The notes: generated from the sequence alone by a model not told the origin. A stretch of 64,000 bases of DNA from an unidentified bacterial endosymbiont (GCF_918797525.1 NZ_OU963893.1:1736001-1800000); one strand, 5' to 3'; shown: positions 1-10,154, counted from the first letter of the stretch. Made by a program: numbers and translations.

Positions 1-1
1 C

Positions 2-724
2 GCCTTGCTGATGGGCGAAAAACAGAGTGAAGCGCTGAAACTGGATAATGAAACGCTGACGCTGGACGTTGCCGCAGCTGACCTGGTGACGCTGCAGGCG
101 CTGAACGCCGGTCGTCTGAAAGAAGCCGGTGCAGTCGACGCTGCATTTGTGACCAGCGTTATTAACGATAAACCGTTGAATCTGGGTCAGGGGATCTGGC
201 TGAACGACAGTGCGCAAGGCAATCTGCGCAGTGCGATTGCGGTGAGCCGTGCGGCAAACGCGTTTGACGTAGACGGCCATCCTGCCGCGATGCTGGTGAC
301 CGTGGCGATGACCGATGACCAACCGGTTGCCGTGCTAAAGCGTCTGGGCGATCTCCTGCTTATCAATAAAGCTGAAAAACTGCTGAACGCCGATGCCGCA
401 ACCGTGCTGGCATTGCTGACCCGTGATGATGCCCTGACCGACGATGTGCTGAGCGCTGAGTTCGTTATCCGTAACGAACACGGTTTGCACGCCCGTCCCG
501 GCACCATGCTGGTGAACACCATCAAACAATTTGAAAGTGAGATAACCGTGACCAACCTGGAGGGTTCAGGCAAACCGGCCAACGGCCGTAGCCTGATGAA
601 AGTGGTCGCGCTGGGGGTGAAAAAAGGCCACCGACTGCGTTTCACCGCGCAGGGCGCAGATGCTGAACAGGCGCTGAAAGCAATTGGCGAGGCCATTACT
701 GCGGGACTGGGGGAGGGCGCATAA
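2..724 (+). CDS. fruB: Fructose PTS diphosphoryl transfer protein FruB (IIA-HPr), C-terminal part
   Basis: FruB carries phosphate from enzyme I to the fructose permease FruA as fructose enters as fructose-1-phosphate. Only the last 240 or so codons are present; the frame is open to the left window edge, so the N-terminal IIA domain is outside. The final 85 residues are an HPr-like domain with the phospho-histidine motif NEHGLHARP (His codon at 488-490). The preceding residues correspond to the linker domain of FruB. The stop codon overlaps the fruK start by one base (taATG), as expected for a translationally coupled fruBKA operon. The identification is firm from the domain, the overlap and the two following genes. 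Confidence 0.95.
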   Translation, partial: ALLMGEKQSEALKLDNETLTLDVAAADLVTLQALNAGRLKEAGAVDAAFVTSVINDKPLNLGQGIWLNDSAQGNLRSAIAVSRAANAFDVDGHPAAMLVTVAMTDDQPVAVLKRLGDLLLINKAEKLLNADAATVLALLTRDDALTDDVLSAEFVIRNEHGLHARPGTMLVNTIKQFESEITVTNLEGSGKPANGRSLMKVVALGVKKGHRLRFTAQGADAEQALKAIGEAITAGLGEGA

Positions 725-1662
725 TGAGCAGACGTGTTGCTACTATTACCCTCAACCCGGCCTATGACCTGGTAGGGTTCTGCCCGGAAATTGAGCGCGG
801 CGAAGTTAACCTCGTGCGTACCACTGGCCTGCATGCTGCGGGCAAAGGGATCAACGTCGCAAAAGTGCTCAAAGATCTCGGTATCGACGTCACCGTCGGC
901 GGATTCCTTGGCAAAGATAACCAGGACGGTTTCCAGCAGTTGTTCAGCGAACTGGGCATTGCTAACCGTTTCCAGGTTGTGCAGGGGCGTACCCGTATTA
1001 ACGTGAAACTGACGGAGAAAGACGGTGAAGTTACCGATCTGAACTTCTCCGGTTTTGACGTCACGCCTTCAGACTGGGAGCGTTTTGTTAATGATTCCCT
1101 GAGCTGGCTTGGCCAGTTCGATATGGTATGCGTCAGCGGCAGCCTGCCCTCTGGCGTCAGCCCGGAAGCGTTCACCGACTGGATGACCCGTCTGCGCAGC
1201 CAGTGTCCGTGCATAATCTTTGACAGTAGCCGCGATGCGCTGGTTGCCGGTCTGAAGGCGTCACCCTGGCTGGTTAAACCGAATCGCCGGGAACTTGAGA
1301 TCTGGGCTGCCCGAAAGCTGCCAGAATTAACCGATGTGATTGAAGCTGCGCATGCGCTGCGCGAGCAAGGTATCGCTCACGTGGTGATTTCTCTTGGTGC
1401 AGAGGGAGCGTTGTGGGTTAACGCGTCTGGCGAATGGATCGCCAAACCGCCGTCGGTTGACGTGGTCAGTACTGTGGGCGCCGGGGATTCAATGGTTGGC
1501 GGCCTGATTTACGGCCTGCTGATGCGTGAGTCCAGTGAACATACTTTACGTCTTGCCACCGCCGTTGCTGCCCTGGCCGTAAGCCAGAGCAATGTCGGGA
1601 TTACCGATCGTACCCAGTTAGCCGCAATGATGGCGCGCGTTGACTTAAAACCTTTTAACTAA
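724..1662 (+). CDS. fruK: 1-phosphofructokinase FruK
   Basis: FruK phosphorylates fructose-1-phosphate to fructose-1,6-bisphosphate in the cytoplasm. The 312-residue product is the normal length for the family. It belongs to the PfkB/ribokinase family: the C-terminal signature VGAGDSMVGG contains the catalytic aspartate, and an N-terminal GKGINVAKVL segment is the substrate-binding glycine-rich motif. It starts on the ATG that overlaps the fruB stop and is followed after 16 bases by fruA with an AGGAG ribosome site, so it is the middle gene of fruBKA. Nothing unusual is seen. Confidence 0.97.
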   Translation: MSRRVATITLNPAYDLVGFCPEIERGEVNLVRTTGLHAAGKGINVAKVLKDLGIDVTVGGFLGKDNQDGFQQLFSELGIANRFQVVQGRTRINVKLTEKDGEVTDLNFSGFDVTPSDWERFVNDSLSWLGQFDMVCVSGSLPSGVSPEAFTDWMTRLRSQCPCIIFDSSRDALVAGLKASPWLVKPNRRELEIWAARKLPELTDVIEAAHALREQGIAHVVISLGAEGALWVNASGEWIAKPPSVDVVSTVGAGDSMVGGLIYGLLMRESSEHTLRLATAVAALAVSQSNVGITDRTQLAAMMARVDLKPFN

Positions 1663-1678
1663 CAGCAGGAGAGGAATA

Positions 1679-3343
1679 ATGAAAACGCTGCTGATTATTG
1701 ATTCCGGTCTCGGACAGGCTCGCGCCTATATGGCGAAGACCTTGCTGGGAGCGGCGGCGAACAAAGCGCATCTGGAGATTATCGATAATCCAGGTGACGC
1801 CGAACTGGCGATTGTTCTGGGCGATAAAATCCCGGCTGACGGCGCGCTGAACGGTAAAAAAGTGTGGCTGGGCGATATCAATCGCGCGGTGGCACATCCT
1901 GAACTGTTCCTGAGCGAAGCGAAAAGCCACGCCTCTGTGTTCACGGTTGCCGCGTCTGGTCCAAAGCGCGTTGTGGCGATAACGGCGTGCCCGACCGGCG
2001 TCGCGCATACCTTCATGGCGGCTGAAGCGATTGAAACTGAAGCCAAAAAGCGCGGCTGGTGGGTAAAAGTTGAAACGCGCGGCTCTGTCGGGGCGGGCAA
2101 TGCCATCACGCCAGAAGAGGTGGCCGAAGCCGATCTGGTGATCGTGGCGGCCGACATTGAAGTGGACCTGGCAAAATTTGCCGGCAAACCGATGTACCGT
2201 ACCTCTACCGGCCTGGCGCTGAAAAAGACCGCTCAGGAGTTTGATAAAGCGCTGGCGGAAGCTAAGCCCTATCAGGCGACGGGGGCAGCCAAAAGCGCTA
2301 ATGAAGGGAAGAAAGAGTCTGCGGGAGCCTATCGCCATCTGCTGACCGGTGTTTCTTATATGCTGCCGATGGTGGTGGCGGGCGGTTTATGTATCGCGCT
2401 CTCCTTCGCATTTGGCATTGAAGCGTTTAAAGAAGAGGGCACGCTGGCGGCTGCGTTAATGCAGATTGGCGGTGGCTCAGCGTTCGCGCTGATGGTGCCT
2501 GTACTGGCTGGGTTTATCGCCTTCTCCATTGCTGACCGTCCGGGCCTGACGCCTGGGCTTATCGGCGGTATGCTGGCTGTGAGCACCGGTTCAGGCTTTA
2601 TCGGCGGTATCATTGCCGGCTTCCTGGCCGGTTACGTTGCGAAGCTTATCAGCTCGAAGCTGAAGCTGCCGCAAAGTATGGAAGCGCTGAAGCCGATTCT
2701 GATCATCCCGCTGCTTTCCAGCCTGGTGGTTGGTCTGGCGATGATTTACCTGATTGGTAAGCCGGTTGCCGGTATCCTGGAAGGGCTTACCCACTGGCTG
2801 CAAACCATGGGAACGGCGAACGCGGTTCTGCTGGGTGCTATCCTCGGCGGCATGATGTGTACCGACATGGGCGGCCCGGTGAACAAAGCGGCGTACGCTT
2901 TCGGGGTCGGTCTGCTCAGTACACAAACCTATGCGCCGATGGCGGCGATTATGGCGGCAGGCATGGTGCCACCGCTGGCGCTGGGAATGGCGACCCTTAT
3001 TGCGCGTCGTAAATTCGATAAAGCGCAGCAGGAAGGCGGTAAAGCGGCACTGGTGCTGGGCTTGTGCTTCATCACCGAAGGCGCAATTCCCTTCGCCGCG
3101 CGTGACCCAATGCGTGTACTGCCTTGCTGTATCGTCGGCGGCGCGGTAACCGGCGCTATCTCCATGGCTGTGGGGGCGAAACTGATGGCACCGCACGGTG
3201 GCCTGTTCGTCCTGCTGATCCCAGGCGCCATTACGCCAGTGCTGGGATACCTGCTGGCGATTATCGCCGGTACGCTGGTTGCGGGTCTGTCTTACGCAGT
3301 GCTCAAGCGCCCTGAGGCAGAAGTGATGGCGAAAACAGCCTAA
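1679..3343 (+). CDS. fruA: Fructose-specific PTS permease FruA (EIIB'BC)
   Basis: FruA transports fructose across the inner membrane and phosphorylates it at C1. The N-terminal 100 residues form the degenerate IIB' domain without an active cysteine. The following IIB domain carries the phospho-cysteine in the motif ACPTGVAHTF (Cys104). From about residue 220 the protein is a multi-pass IIC membrane domain with the conserved GGPVNKAAYAF segment. At 554 residues it is slightly shorter than E. coli FruA (563). It is the last gene of fruBKA and is followed by a strong terminator at 3361-3392. Confidence 0.97.
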   Translation: MKTLLIIDSGLGQARAYMAKTLLGAAANKAHLEIIDNPGDAELAIVLGDKIPADGALNGKKVWLGDINRAVAHPELFLSEAKSHASVFTVAASGPKRVVAITACPTGVAHTFMAAEAIETEAKKRGWWVKVETRGSVGAGNAITPEEVAEADLVIVAADIEVDLAKFAGKPMYRTSTGLALKKTAQEFDKALAEAKPYQATGAAKSANEGKKESAGAYRHLLTGVSYMLPMVVAGGLCIALSFAFGIEAFKEEGTLAAALMQIGGGSAFALMVPVLAGFIAFSIADRPGLTPGLIGGMLAVSTGSGFIGGIIAGFLAGYVAKLISSKLKLPQSMEALKPILIIPLLSSLVVGLAMIYLIGKPVAGILEGLTHWLQTMGTANAVLLGAILGGMMCTDMGGPVNKAAYAFGVGLLSTQTYAPMAAIMAAGMVPPLALGMATLIARRKFDKAQQEGGKAALVLGLCFITEGAIPFAARDPMRVLPCCIVGGAVTGAISMAVGAKLMAPHGGLFVLLIPGAITPVLGYLLAIIAGTLVAGLSYAVLKRPEAEVMAKTA

Positions 3344-3360
3344 GCGCTAAAACAACAAAA

Positions 3361-3392
3361 AGCCGGGTGCGTGAGCGACCCGGCTTTTTTTT
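3361..3392. terminator. Rho-independent terminator between fruA and nfo
   Basis: An eight-base-pair stem (AGCCGGGT at 3361-3368 pairing with ACCCGGCT at 3378-3385) is followed by eight T residues. An A-rich run precedes it, so it can also act for the convergent nfo gene, whose stop codon lies within the T tract. Confidence 0.9.
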
Positions 3393-4248
3393 ATGCCACC
3401 GCGTCTGCGGTTTGCTGTGCTTTCAGCCAGGCAATTTCTTGCGCCCAGATATCCGGATTGATGGTTTCAAGCACCATCGGAATGCCGTCGAAACGCGCGT
3501 CCTGCATAATAAAGCGGAAAGCATCGTGACCAATGTTGCCTTCACCCAGGCTGTGGTGACGGTCAACGCGGCTGGCATACGCGCTTTTCGCATCGTTTAA
3601 GTGCATCCCGCGCAGATAGTTAAAGCCGACAATACGCTCGAATTCATCAAAGGTGTTTTTCGTGGCCTCGGTTGTGCGCAGGTCATACCCGGCAGCAAAG
3701 GCATGGCAGGTATCAATACATACGCCCACGCGGGTTTTGTCTTCCACGCCGTCGATAATCGCCGCCAGATGTTCGAACGTAAAGCCAAGGTTGCTGCCCT
3801 GCCCGGCGGTATTCTCAATAACCGCCGTAACGCCCCGGGTTTTATCCAGCGTGATGTTGATAGACTCAGCAATACGCGCCAGACAAGCGTCTTCGTCAAT
3901 TTGCATCAGGTGGCTACCCGGGTGGAAGTTAAGCAGCGTCAGCCCGAGCTGCTCGCAGCGCTGCACTTCATCGAGAAACGCCTCACGAGATTTTTCCAGC
4001 GCGTCCTGAACCGGATGGCCGAGGTTAATCAGGTAGCTGTCGTGGGGAAGGATTTGCCCTGGCCCGTAGCGGTATTTCTCGCAGGCGGCGTTAAAATCAT
4101 CAATCACTTTCGGGGTGAGCGGTGCAGCATGCCACTGGCGTTGGTTCTTGGTGAACAGGGCGAAGGCGGTCGCCTCGATTTCGGCGGCGCGAATGGCGGC
4201 ATTAGCAAGGCCGCCTGCAGCGCTGACGTGCGCTCCAATGTATTTCAT
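3391..4248 (-). CDS. nfo: Endonuclease IV (AP endonuclease) Nfo
   Basis: Nfo cleaves DNA at abasic sites in base excision repair. The 285-residue length equals that of the E. coli enzyme and the AP endonuclease 2 family motifs are present: His69 in the LPHDSYL segment, [36 protein letters not shown] and VLETIN, which together supply the trinuclear zinc ligands. The start ATG is preceded by GGAGT at suitable spacing. In E. coli a block of nucleoside and pseudouridine genes lies between fruA and nfo; here the two are directly convergent. Confidence 0.97.
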   Translation of the reverse strand: MKYIGAHVSAAGGLANAAIRAAEIEATAFALFTKNQRQWHAAPLTPKVIDDFNAACEKYRYGPGQILPHDSYLINLGHPVQDALEKSREAFLDEVQRCEQLGLTLLNFHPGSHLMQIDEDACLARIAESINITLDKTRGVTAVIENTAGQGSNLGFTFEHLAAIIDGVEDKTRVGVCIDTCHAFAAGYDLRTTEATKNTFDEFERIVGFNYLRGMHLNDAKSAYASRVDRHHSLGEGNIGHDAFRFIMQDARFDGIPMVLETINPDIWAQEIAWLKAQQTADAVA

Positions 4249-4312
4249 AAAGGGACTCCTGTTAACCCGAAAGGCTTATGATAACGGGTTAACAGGTGAA
4301 GGATGTAGTGGT

Positions 4313-5359
4313 TTATGCCATCAGGCTGTGAACCGCGAGGTTAATCGCGCCACCGCCGATAATCAGCCATATGAATAACATCAATGCCATTAGCAGCGGT
4401 TTAGCACCGGCTTTTTTCAGCGCGCTGACGTGAGTGGTCACGCCCAGAGCCGCCATCGCCATTGCGAGCAGGACGGTATCCAGCGTCACCAGCATGTCCA
4501 CGACGGCTTTCGGCAGCAGGTGGAAGGAGTTGAAAATCGCCACCACGATAAACAGGATCGCAAACCACGGAATGGTGATTTTGCTCTTCTCATTGCCGCC
4601 AGCAGGAGCCAGCTGTTTGACACGCGCGGCCAGGATAATCAGGAACGGGGCCAGCATCATGACGCGCAGCATTTTGGCAATCACCGCCGCATTTTCCGCT
4701 TCCGGGTTAATGGCGTGGCCCGCCGCCACCACCTGCGCCACTTCATGCATAGTCGAGCCGATGTAAATACCGTAATTCTCCGGACTAAACCAGTGGGCCA
4801 CCAGTGGATACATCGCCGGGTAGAGGAATATCGCCAGCGTGCCGAAAATCACCACGGTCGCCACCGCCACCGTCACTTTACTGGCTTCGGCTTTGATCAC
4901 GGGTTCCGTTGCCAGCACCGCGGCGGCACCGCAGATACTGCTCCCGGCCCCGATTAGCCAACTGGTCTGTTTGTCCAGGCCAAACACGTTTTGACCAATA
5001 AAACAGGCCAGTAGAAAGGTGCTGGTCAGGGTCAGGATGTCGATAGCTATCCCGCTTACGCCGATATCGGCAATCTGCGAGAAGGTGAGGCGAAAGCCGT
5101 AAAGAATAATCCCCAGGCGCAGCAGATGTTGTTTAGCAAAGATCACGCCGCCGTCGCAGGCTTTCCAGATATGCGGGTAAAGGGTATTCCCGACGACCAT
5201 GCCGAGCAAAATAGCCAGCGTTAAGGCGCTAAAACCGGCGCCCGCGACCGCCGGAACGCTGCCCCCCCATAATGCTATGCCGGTCACTGCGGCGCTAAGT
5301 GCAAGCCCCGGCACAAAATGCCTGACTGTACGATGATTTTGTAAGGTGAGTTCTGTCAT
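4313..5359 (-). CDS. yeiH: YeiH family inner-membrane protein (UPF0324, putative sulfate/sulfite exporter family)
   Basis: A predicted inner-membrane protein of 348 residues with about ten hydrophobic segments, very similar in recalled sequence to E. coli YeiH (349 residues). The conserved central motif SWLIGAGSSICGAAAVLA is present, as is the GSTMHEVAQVVAAGHAI segment. The family is annotated as putative sulfate exporters, but transport has not been shown by anything here. I chose the ATG at 5357-5359, which has AGGAG upstream and matches the family N-terminus; an upstream start at 5383 would add eight residues without homology. It is divergent from the LysR gene yeiE, the usual arrangement for a regulator and its target. 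Confidence 0.92.
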   Translation of the reverse strand: MTELTLQNHRTVRHFVPGLALSAAVTGIALWGGSVPAVAGAGFSALTLAILLGMVVGNTLYPHIWKACDGGVIFAKQHLLRLGIILYGFRLTFSQIADIGVSGIAIDILTLTSTFLLACFIGQNVFGLDKQTSWLIGAGSSICGAAAVLATEPVIKAEASKVTVAVATVVIFGTLAIFLYPAMYPLVAHWFSPENYGIYIGSTMHEVAQVVAAGHAINPEAENAAVIAKMLRVMMLAPFLIILAARVKQLAPAGGNEKSKITIPWFAILFIVVAIFNSFHLLPKAVVDMLVTLDTVLLAMAMAALGVTTHVSALKKAGAKPLLMALMLFIWLIIGGGAINLAVHSLMA

Positions 5360-5457
5360 AACCTTCTCCTGTGTCTGGCGCAAAGGTTACGGCGTGCTGG
5401 CTTAAAAATAAAATTGATTATATATTTATAATTAATCTTTATAAGTGGTAAGCGATT

Positions 5458-6324
5458 ATGCACATTACATTGCGTCAGCTGGAGGTTTTTGCCGAAGTGC
5501 TGAAAAGCGGGTCAACGACTCAGGCATCACAGATGCTGGCTCTCTCCCAGTCGGCGGTGAGCGCCGCGTTGACCGATCTCGAAGGACAATTGGGCGTGCA
5601 GCTTTTCGACAGGGTAGGGAAGCGGCTGGTGGTCAACGAACATGGTCGGCTGCTTTACCCCCGTGCGCTGGCATTGCTGGAGCAGGCCATTGAAATTCAA
5701 CATCTTTTTCGCGAAGGCAACGGCGCTCTCCGCGTGTATGCCAGCAGTACCATCGGCAACTATATTCTGCCGGAAGTGATTGCCCGCTATCGCCGGGATT
5801 TCCCGACATTGCCGCTGGAGATGAGCGTCGGCAATAGCCAGGACGTGATCAATGCGGTGATCGATTTCCGCGTGGATATCGGTCTTATAGAAGGGCCATG
5901 CCATAACGTGGATATCATTGCTGAACCCTGGCTGGAAGATGAACTGGTGGTATTTGCCTCGCCGGCTTCGTCTTTATTGCACGGCGAGGTGACGCTGGAG
6001 CGTCTGGCGCAGGCCCAGTGGATCCTGCGTGAACAAGGTTCCGGCACGCGCGAAATCGTCGATTATCTCCTGCTTTCACACCTGCCGCAGTTCCGGTTGG
6101 GTATGGAACTGGGCAATTCTGAAGCCATCAAACATGCGGTGCGCCATGGGCTTGGGATCAGCTGTCTCTCCCGACGGGTGATTGCGGAACAGCTCGAGGC
6201 CGGCTCGCTGGTTGAAATTCCCATTCCGCTGCCAAAACTGGTGCGAACCCTGTGGTGCATTCATCATCGGCAGAAACACCTTTCCAGCTCCCTGCAGCGT
6301 TTTTTGCGTTATTGCGAAATGTAG
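5458..6324 (+). CDS. yeiE: LysR-family transcriptional regulator YeiE
   Basis: A 288-residue LysR-type regulator. Residues 1-60 form the winged helix-turn-helix ([20 protein letters not shown] onward, with [18 protein letters not shown] as the recognition region), and residues 90-288 form the periplasmic-binding-protein-like effector domain. It is divergently transcribed from yeiH across about 98 AT-rich bases (5360-5457), where its own and the yeiH operator are expected. YeiE has been connected with sulfite sensing, virulence and iron homeostasis in enterobacteria; that is background knowledge, not visible here. Length is close to E. coli YeiE (293). Confidence 0.93.
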   Translation: MHITLRQLEVFAEVLKSGSTTQASQMLALSQSAVSAALTDLEGQLGVQLFDRVGKRLVVNEHGRLLYPRALALLEQAIEIQHLFREGNGALRVYASSTIGNYILPEVIARYRRDFPTLPLEMSVGNSQDVINAVIDFRVDIGLIEGPCHNVDIIAEPWLEDELVVFASPASSLLHGEVTLERLAQAQWILREQGSGTREIVDYLLLSHLPQFRLGMELGNSEAIKHAVRHGLGISCLSRRVIAEQLEAGSLVEIPIPLPKLVRTLWCIHHRQKHLSSSLQRFLRYCEM

Positions 6325-6329
6325 TAACT

Positions 6330-6376
6330 CCTCTCCCCGGAGGGGATCGCGCACAGCCGTCTTTTCTGGGGAGAGG
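6330..6376. repeat. CCTCTCCCC/GGGGAGAGG palindromic hairpin
   Basis: Inverted arms CCTCTCCCC (6330-6338) and GGGGAGAGG (6368-6376) directly follow yeiE. An inner CTCCCC/GGGG helix overlaps the left arm. Similar C/T-rich palindromes lie at 34363-34397 and 56535-56556, so this looks like a dispersed intergenic repeat and may also act as a terminator. It lacks a T tract. Confidence 0.55.
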
Positions 6377-6508
6377 GAAACAAATTATGCTTTACTTATA
6401 ATTCTGGCCGAGTCATGAACCTCTCTTATAACTGGGCATTTCTGCCAGAAGGAACGCGTATCGTCTGCTACAATCGCGCCTCATTTAATAAATGGACAGC
6501 ATTTTCAC

Positions 6509-7978
6509 ATGGTTTCAGAAACTAAAACCACAGAAGCGCCCGCGCTACGTCGCGAACTCAAGGCGCGTCACCTGACGATGATCGCCATTGGCGGTTCAAT
6601 CGGTACAGGTCTTTTCGTTGCCTCCGGCGCAACGATTTCGGCGGCAGGCCCGGGCGGGGCACTCTTCTCTTATATTCTGATTGGCATGATGGTCTACTTC
6701 CTGATGACCAGTCTGGGCGAACTGGCTGCCTACATGCCAGTATCTGGCTCGTTTTCAACTTACGGTCAAAAATACGTAGAAGAGGGCTTTGGCTTCGCGC
6801 TGGGCTGGAACTACTGGTACAACTGGGCGGTCACCATCGCCGTTGACCTGGTTGCCGCACAGTTGGTGATGAACTGGTGGTTCCCGGATACCCCAGGCTG
6901 GATCTGGAGCGCACTGTTCCTCGCCGTCATTTTCCTGCTGAACTACATCTCCGTGCGTGGGTTTGGTGAAGCAGAATATTGGTTCTCTTTGATCAAAGTG
7001 GCTACCGTCATCATCTTTATCGTGGTCGGTGTGGCGATGATCGTGGGTATTTTCAAAGGCGCTCAACCGGCGGGATGGAGCAACTGGTCAATAGGCGACG
7101 CGCCCTTTGCCGGTGGTTTTTCCGCCATGATCGGCGTGGCGATGATCGTGGGTTTCTCCTTCCAGGGCACCGAGCTTATCGGTATTGCCGCCGGTGAGTC
7201 TGAAAACCCGGAGAAGAACATTCCGCGCGCGGTGCGCCAGGTGTTCTGGCGTATCCTGCTGTTTTATGTCTTCGCCATCCTGATAATCAGCCTGATCATT
7301 CCTTACACCGATCCAAGCCTGCTGCGTAACGACGTCAAAGACATCAGCGTTAGCCCGTTCACGCTGGTCTTCCAGCATGCCGGTCTGCTCTCTGCGGCGG
7401 CGGTGATGAATGCCGTTATTCTGACAGCCGTGCTCTCTGCGGGTAACTCCGGGATGTACGCTTCGACCCGTATGCTTTACACCCTGGCCTGCGACGGTAA
7501 AGCGCCGCGTATCTTCGCGAAGCTTTCTCGTGGCGGTGTACCGCGTAACGCACTCTATGCCACCACCGTTATTGCAGGCCTGTGCTTCCTGACCTCCATG
7601 TTCGGTAATCAAACGGTTTACCTGTGGTTGCTTAACACCTCGGGGATGACGGGCTTTATCGCCTGGCTGGGAATTGCGATTAGCCATTACCGTTTCCGTC
7701 GCGGATACGTGAAGCAGGGCCATGACCTGAATAACCTGCCGTATCGTTCCGGATTCTTCCCGCTGGGGCCAATTTTCGCCTTTATTCTGTGCCTGATCAT
7801 TACGCTGGGTCAGAACTATGAAGCTTTCCTGGCGGACACCATTGACTGGGGCGCAGTCACGGCCACCTACATTGGTATTCCGCTGTTCCTGATAATCTGG
7901 TTTGGCTACAAACTGACGAAAGGAACGCAATTCGTTCGCTACAGTGAAATGGATTTCCCGGAACGATTTAAACAATAA
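6509..7978 (+). CDS. lysP: Lysine-specific permease LysP
   Basis: LysP is the inner-membrane lysine/proton symporter of the amino acid-polyamine-organocation superfamily and, in E. coli, also a lysine co-sensor with CadC. The 489-residue product has twelve hydrophobic segments. It carries the family motif MIAIGGSIGTGLFVASG in the first membrane helix and the consensus GFSFQGTELIGIAAGE in the sixth. Length equals the E. coli protein. Position between yeiE and the cirA locus is conserved. A strong terminator follows at 7996. Confidence 0.97.
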   Translation: MVSETKTTEAPALRRELKARHLTMIAIGGSIGTGLFVASGATISAAGPGGALFSYILIGMMVYFLMTSLGELAAYMPVSGSFSTYGQKYVEEGFGFALGWNYWYNWAVTIAVDLVAAQLVMNWWFPDTPGWIWSALFLAVIFLLNYISVRGFGEAEYWFSLIKVATVIIFIVVGVAMIVGIFKGAQPAGWSNWSIGDAPFAGGFSAMIGVAMIVGFSFQGTELIGIAAGESENPEKNIPRAVRQVFWRILLFYVFAILIISLIIPYTDPSLLRNDVKDISVSPFTLVFQHAGLLSAAAVMNAVILTAVLSAGNSGMYASTRMLYTLACDGKAPRIFAKLSRGGVPRNALYATTVIAGLCFLTSMFGNQTVYLWLLNTSGMTGFIAWLGIAISHYRFRRGYVKQGHDLNNLPYRSGFFPLGPIFAFILCLIITLGQNYEAFLADTIDWGAVTATYIGIPLFLIIWFGYKLTKGTQFVRYSEMDFPERFKQ

Positions 7979-7995
7979 CCGCGCTTTCTCTCTTT

Positions 7996-8023
7996 AGCCC
8001 GCTCATTCGAGCGGGCTTGTTTC
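7996..8023 (+). terminator. Terminator after lysP
   Basis: Nine-base-pair stem AGCCCGCTC (7996-8004) with GAGCGGGCT (8009-8017), four-base loop, then TGTTT. It lies between the convergent lysP and TonB-receptor genes and may serve both. Confidence 0.8.
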
Positions 8024-8031
8024 ATTCAGGA

Positions 8032-10017
8032 TCAGAAGCTATAGGTCATACCGACGGTGTAACGACGTCCGTCAAGGACGGTGTCATAGGTATCGTAGTC
8101 AATCTGCTTATCAAGCACGTTGTAAACCCCGGCGGTAACCAGCAGGTTTTTGTTCGCGTTATAGCGCAGACCCACATCAACCTGCGTATAAGATGGCGTG
8201 CCCTGGGACATTGACGTCCGGCTCAGATACTCAGACGTTTTGCCGCGCAGGTTGAGACGGCTCCAGAAGCCGACATCCGGCGTGGCTTGCCAGTCCAGCG
8301 TGGTGTTGAACATATGTTTCGGCATTTTGTTCAGCGGTTTTCCGGAGAACTGACCACTCTTCTGTTCAGATTCGGTATAGGTATAGTTAGCCGTCCAGTT
8401 TACATCCTGGGTGATTTTCCAGCCAAAGGTCGATTCCACACCGCGCATGTTGGCTTTGTCCACGTTGACGCGGTCGCTCACAAAATCATAGGTATGATTG
8501 CCAATGGTACAGGCGGGATCCGAACTGCTGTTGCAGCGGCGTACTTCTGTGATTTTATCCTTAAAGTCGGTGTTAAAAAGCGTAACCCCGGCGTTGAGGT
8601 TATCGCTGTTATCCCAGAGCAGGGCGATCTCTTCGCTCAGGCTCTTCTCTGGCTTCAGGTCCGGGTTACCGACGATGATGCCGTCAAGACGACCGCCGCC
8701 GGTCACCTGCCCCCAGCTTGCAGAAGACTGGCGCAGGTCCGGCGCACGATAACCTGCAGAAACGCCGCCTTTCAGCGTCCACTGGTCAGCAAGGTGCCAC
8801 ACGCCATAGCCACGCGGCGTCCAGTTGGTGCCGTAGTTTTGGTCTTTATCCATCCGCAGGCCGCCGGTCAGAGTAAAGCTGTCGGTCATCGACCATTCAT
8901 CTTCAGCAAACAGCGCCCAACTCCAGCGCGTCAGCTTGTTCAGGCCATCCGCTGCTTCAAGCTGATTACCGTTATCGCGCAGTTTTTCGTAGCGATACTG
9001 CCCGCCGAGGGTCAGAGTGTGATCCCCGAGGAAGACCTGGTTCTGGTTGTTGAAGGTGGTGTTATACGCGCGCATTTCGCGACCCGGGTTGTTGGTCTCT
9101 TCCTGCTGGATATAGCTGGTGGTATTAAAATCGTTGTAATAGCCGCTGTGGGTTAACGAGTAGGTGGTATGCTCGTAGCGCGTTTCGCTTTTGGTGTTTG
9201 GCGTACAGATTGTACCGCGGCAGGTTTCGGCGGCTTTCGACATGCCCGGCGTGCTGTTTCTGTCCTGCAGCTCACGGGCGAAATCGAGGTCGAAATCGTT
9301 CATCTCGTCCGGGGTGAAGTTCAGCGTAATACTCCCGTTACGCATTTTCTGCTCGTTAAAACCGTTTTCAATTTTATCTTCCGCGCGCCGTGACAGCAGT
9401 CCCGTCACTTTTGCCCCCAGCAGGCCCTCAATCAACGGGCCAGAAGCCCAGGCGTTGGTCTGAAAGATATCCCCGGAATCATTATTTTCCTGGAACGTGG
9501 CATCGCCATGCAAAGAACCGGTCCAGGCTTTGGTGTTCGACACTTTTTTGGTAATGACGTTGATAACGCCACCCATGGCGTCTGAACCATACAGTGACGA
9601 CATTGGCCCGCGGATCACTTCAATTCGCTCGATGGACTCCAGCGGCGGCAGCCAGCCTTGTTCAATCCCCGAGTTATCGCTGTTCGGGCGTGTACTGCGC
9701 GTTCTGACGCGTTTGCCGTTGACCAGGAACAGCGTGTATTGAGAAGCCATGCCACGAATGCTGATATCGCTGCTGCTTCCGCCGCCGGTAACGACGACCC
9801 CCGGCACGTCCCTAAGCGCATCGGTGACGTCGCGATACGCTTTGTCTTCAAGCTGCTGTTTAGAGATGACGGAGATGGAGGCGGGCGCGTTCTGGATTTT
9901 TTGTTCAAAACCCGTCGCGGTAACCACAACGGTATCCCGATCGGCTGCGTGAACGCATGGCGGCAGTGTGGCGACGCCAATGGCGGCGGCCAGCACCTTA
10001 ACGTGAGGTATAGTCAT
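8032..10017 (-). CDS. cirA: TonB-dependent outer-membrane receptor at the cirA locus (catecholate siderophore type)
   Basis: An outer-membrane ligand-gated porin of 661 residues. A signal peptide (MTIPHVKVLAAAIGVATLPP...HAA) is followed by the TonB box DTVVVTATG, a plug domain with IEVIRGPMSSLYGSDAMGGV, a 22-strand barrel, and a C-terminal aromatic end (GMTYSF). I chose the ATG at 10015-10017 because an upstream start would put twelve non-signal residues ahead of a normal signal peptide. It occupies the cirA position between lysP and yeiG and has the size of CirA (663), but barrel sequence recalled for E. coli CirA differs substantially; the family also includes FepA and IroN types. Two cysteine pairs lie in predicted extracellular loops (AAETCRGTICTPN and RRCNSSSDPACTIG). 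A Fur site upstream supports iron control. Confidence 0.8.
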   Translation of the reverse strand: MTIPHVKVLAAAIGVATLPPCVHAADRDTVVVTATGFEQKIQNAPASISVISKQQLEDKAYRDVTDALRDVPGVVVTGGGSSSDISIRGMASQYTLFLVNGKRVRTRSTRPNSDNSGIEQGWLPPLESIERIEVIRGPMSSLYGSDAMGGVINVITKKVSNTKAWTGSLHGDATFQENNDSGDIFQTNAWASGPLIEGLLGAKVTGLLSRRAEDKIENGFNEQKMRNGSITLNFTPDEMNDFDLDFARELQDRNSTPGMSKAAETCRGTICTPNTKSETRYEHTTYSLTHSGYYNDFNTTSYIQQEETNNPGREMRAYNTTFNNQNQVFLGDHTLTLGGQYRYEKLRDNGNQLEAADGLNKLTRWSWALFAEDEWSMTDSFTLTGGLRMDKDQNYGTNWTPRGYGVWHLADQWTLKGGVSAGYRAPDLRQSSASWGQVTGGGRLDGIIVGNPDLKPEKSLSEEIALLWDNSDNLNAGVTLFNTDFKDKITEVRRCNSSSDPACTIGNHTYDFVSDRVNVDKANMRGVESTFGWKITQDVNWTANYTYTESEQKSGQFSGKPLNKMPKHMFNTTLDWQATPDVGFWSRLNLRGKTSEYLSRTSMSQGTPSYTQVDVGLRYNANKNLLVTAGVYNVLDKQIDYDTYDTVLDGRRYTVGMTYSF

Positions 10018-10154
10018 TTGTACATTCCGTATAAAAATAAAAAAAAACTCCATCGGGATAACCCTGAGAACTGTATGTATTTGTCTTTTAAGAACTCTTT
10101 ATGATGGAGATGAGCCTGGAATTGTACAAAATAATGCAAATTTGTAAACACAAA

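Noticed and set aside
2591..3196. 201-codon antisense frame within fruA
   Set aside because: Histidine- and arginine-rich translation typical of the shadow of a GC-rich gene; no start signal.
8287..9156. 289-codon antisense frame within the TonB receptor gene
   Set aside because: Shadow of a long real gene; no ribosome site, signal or domain.
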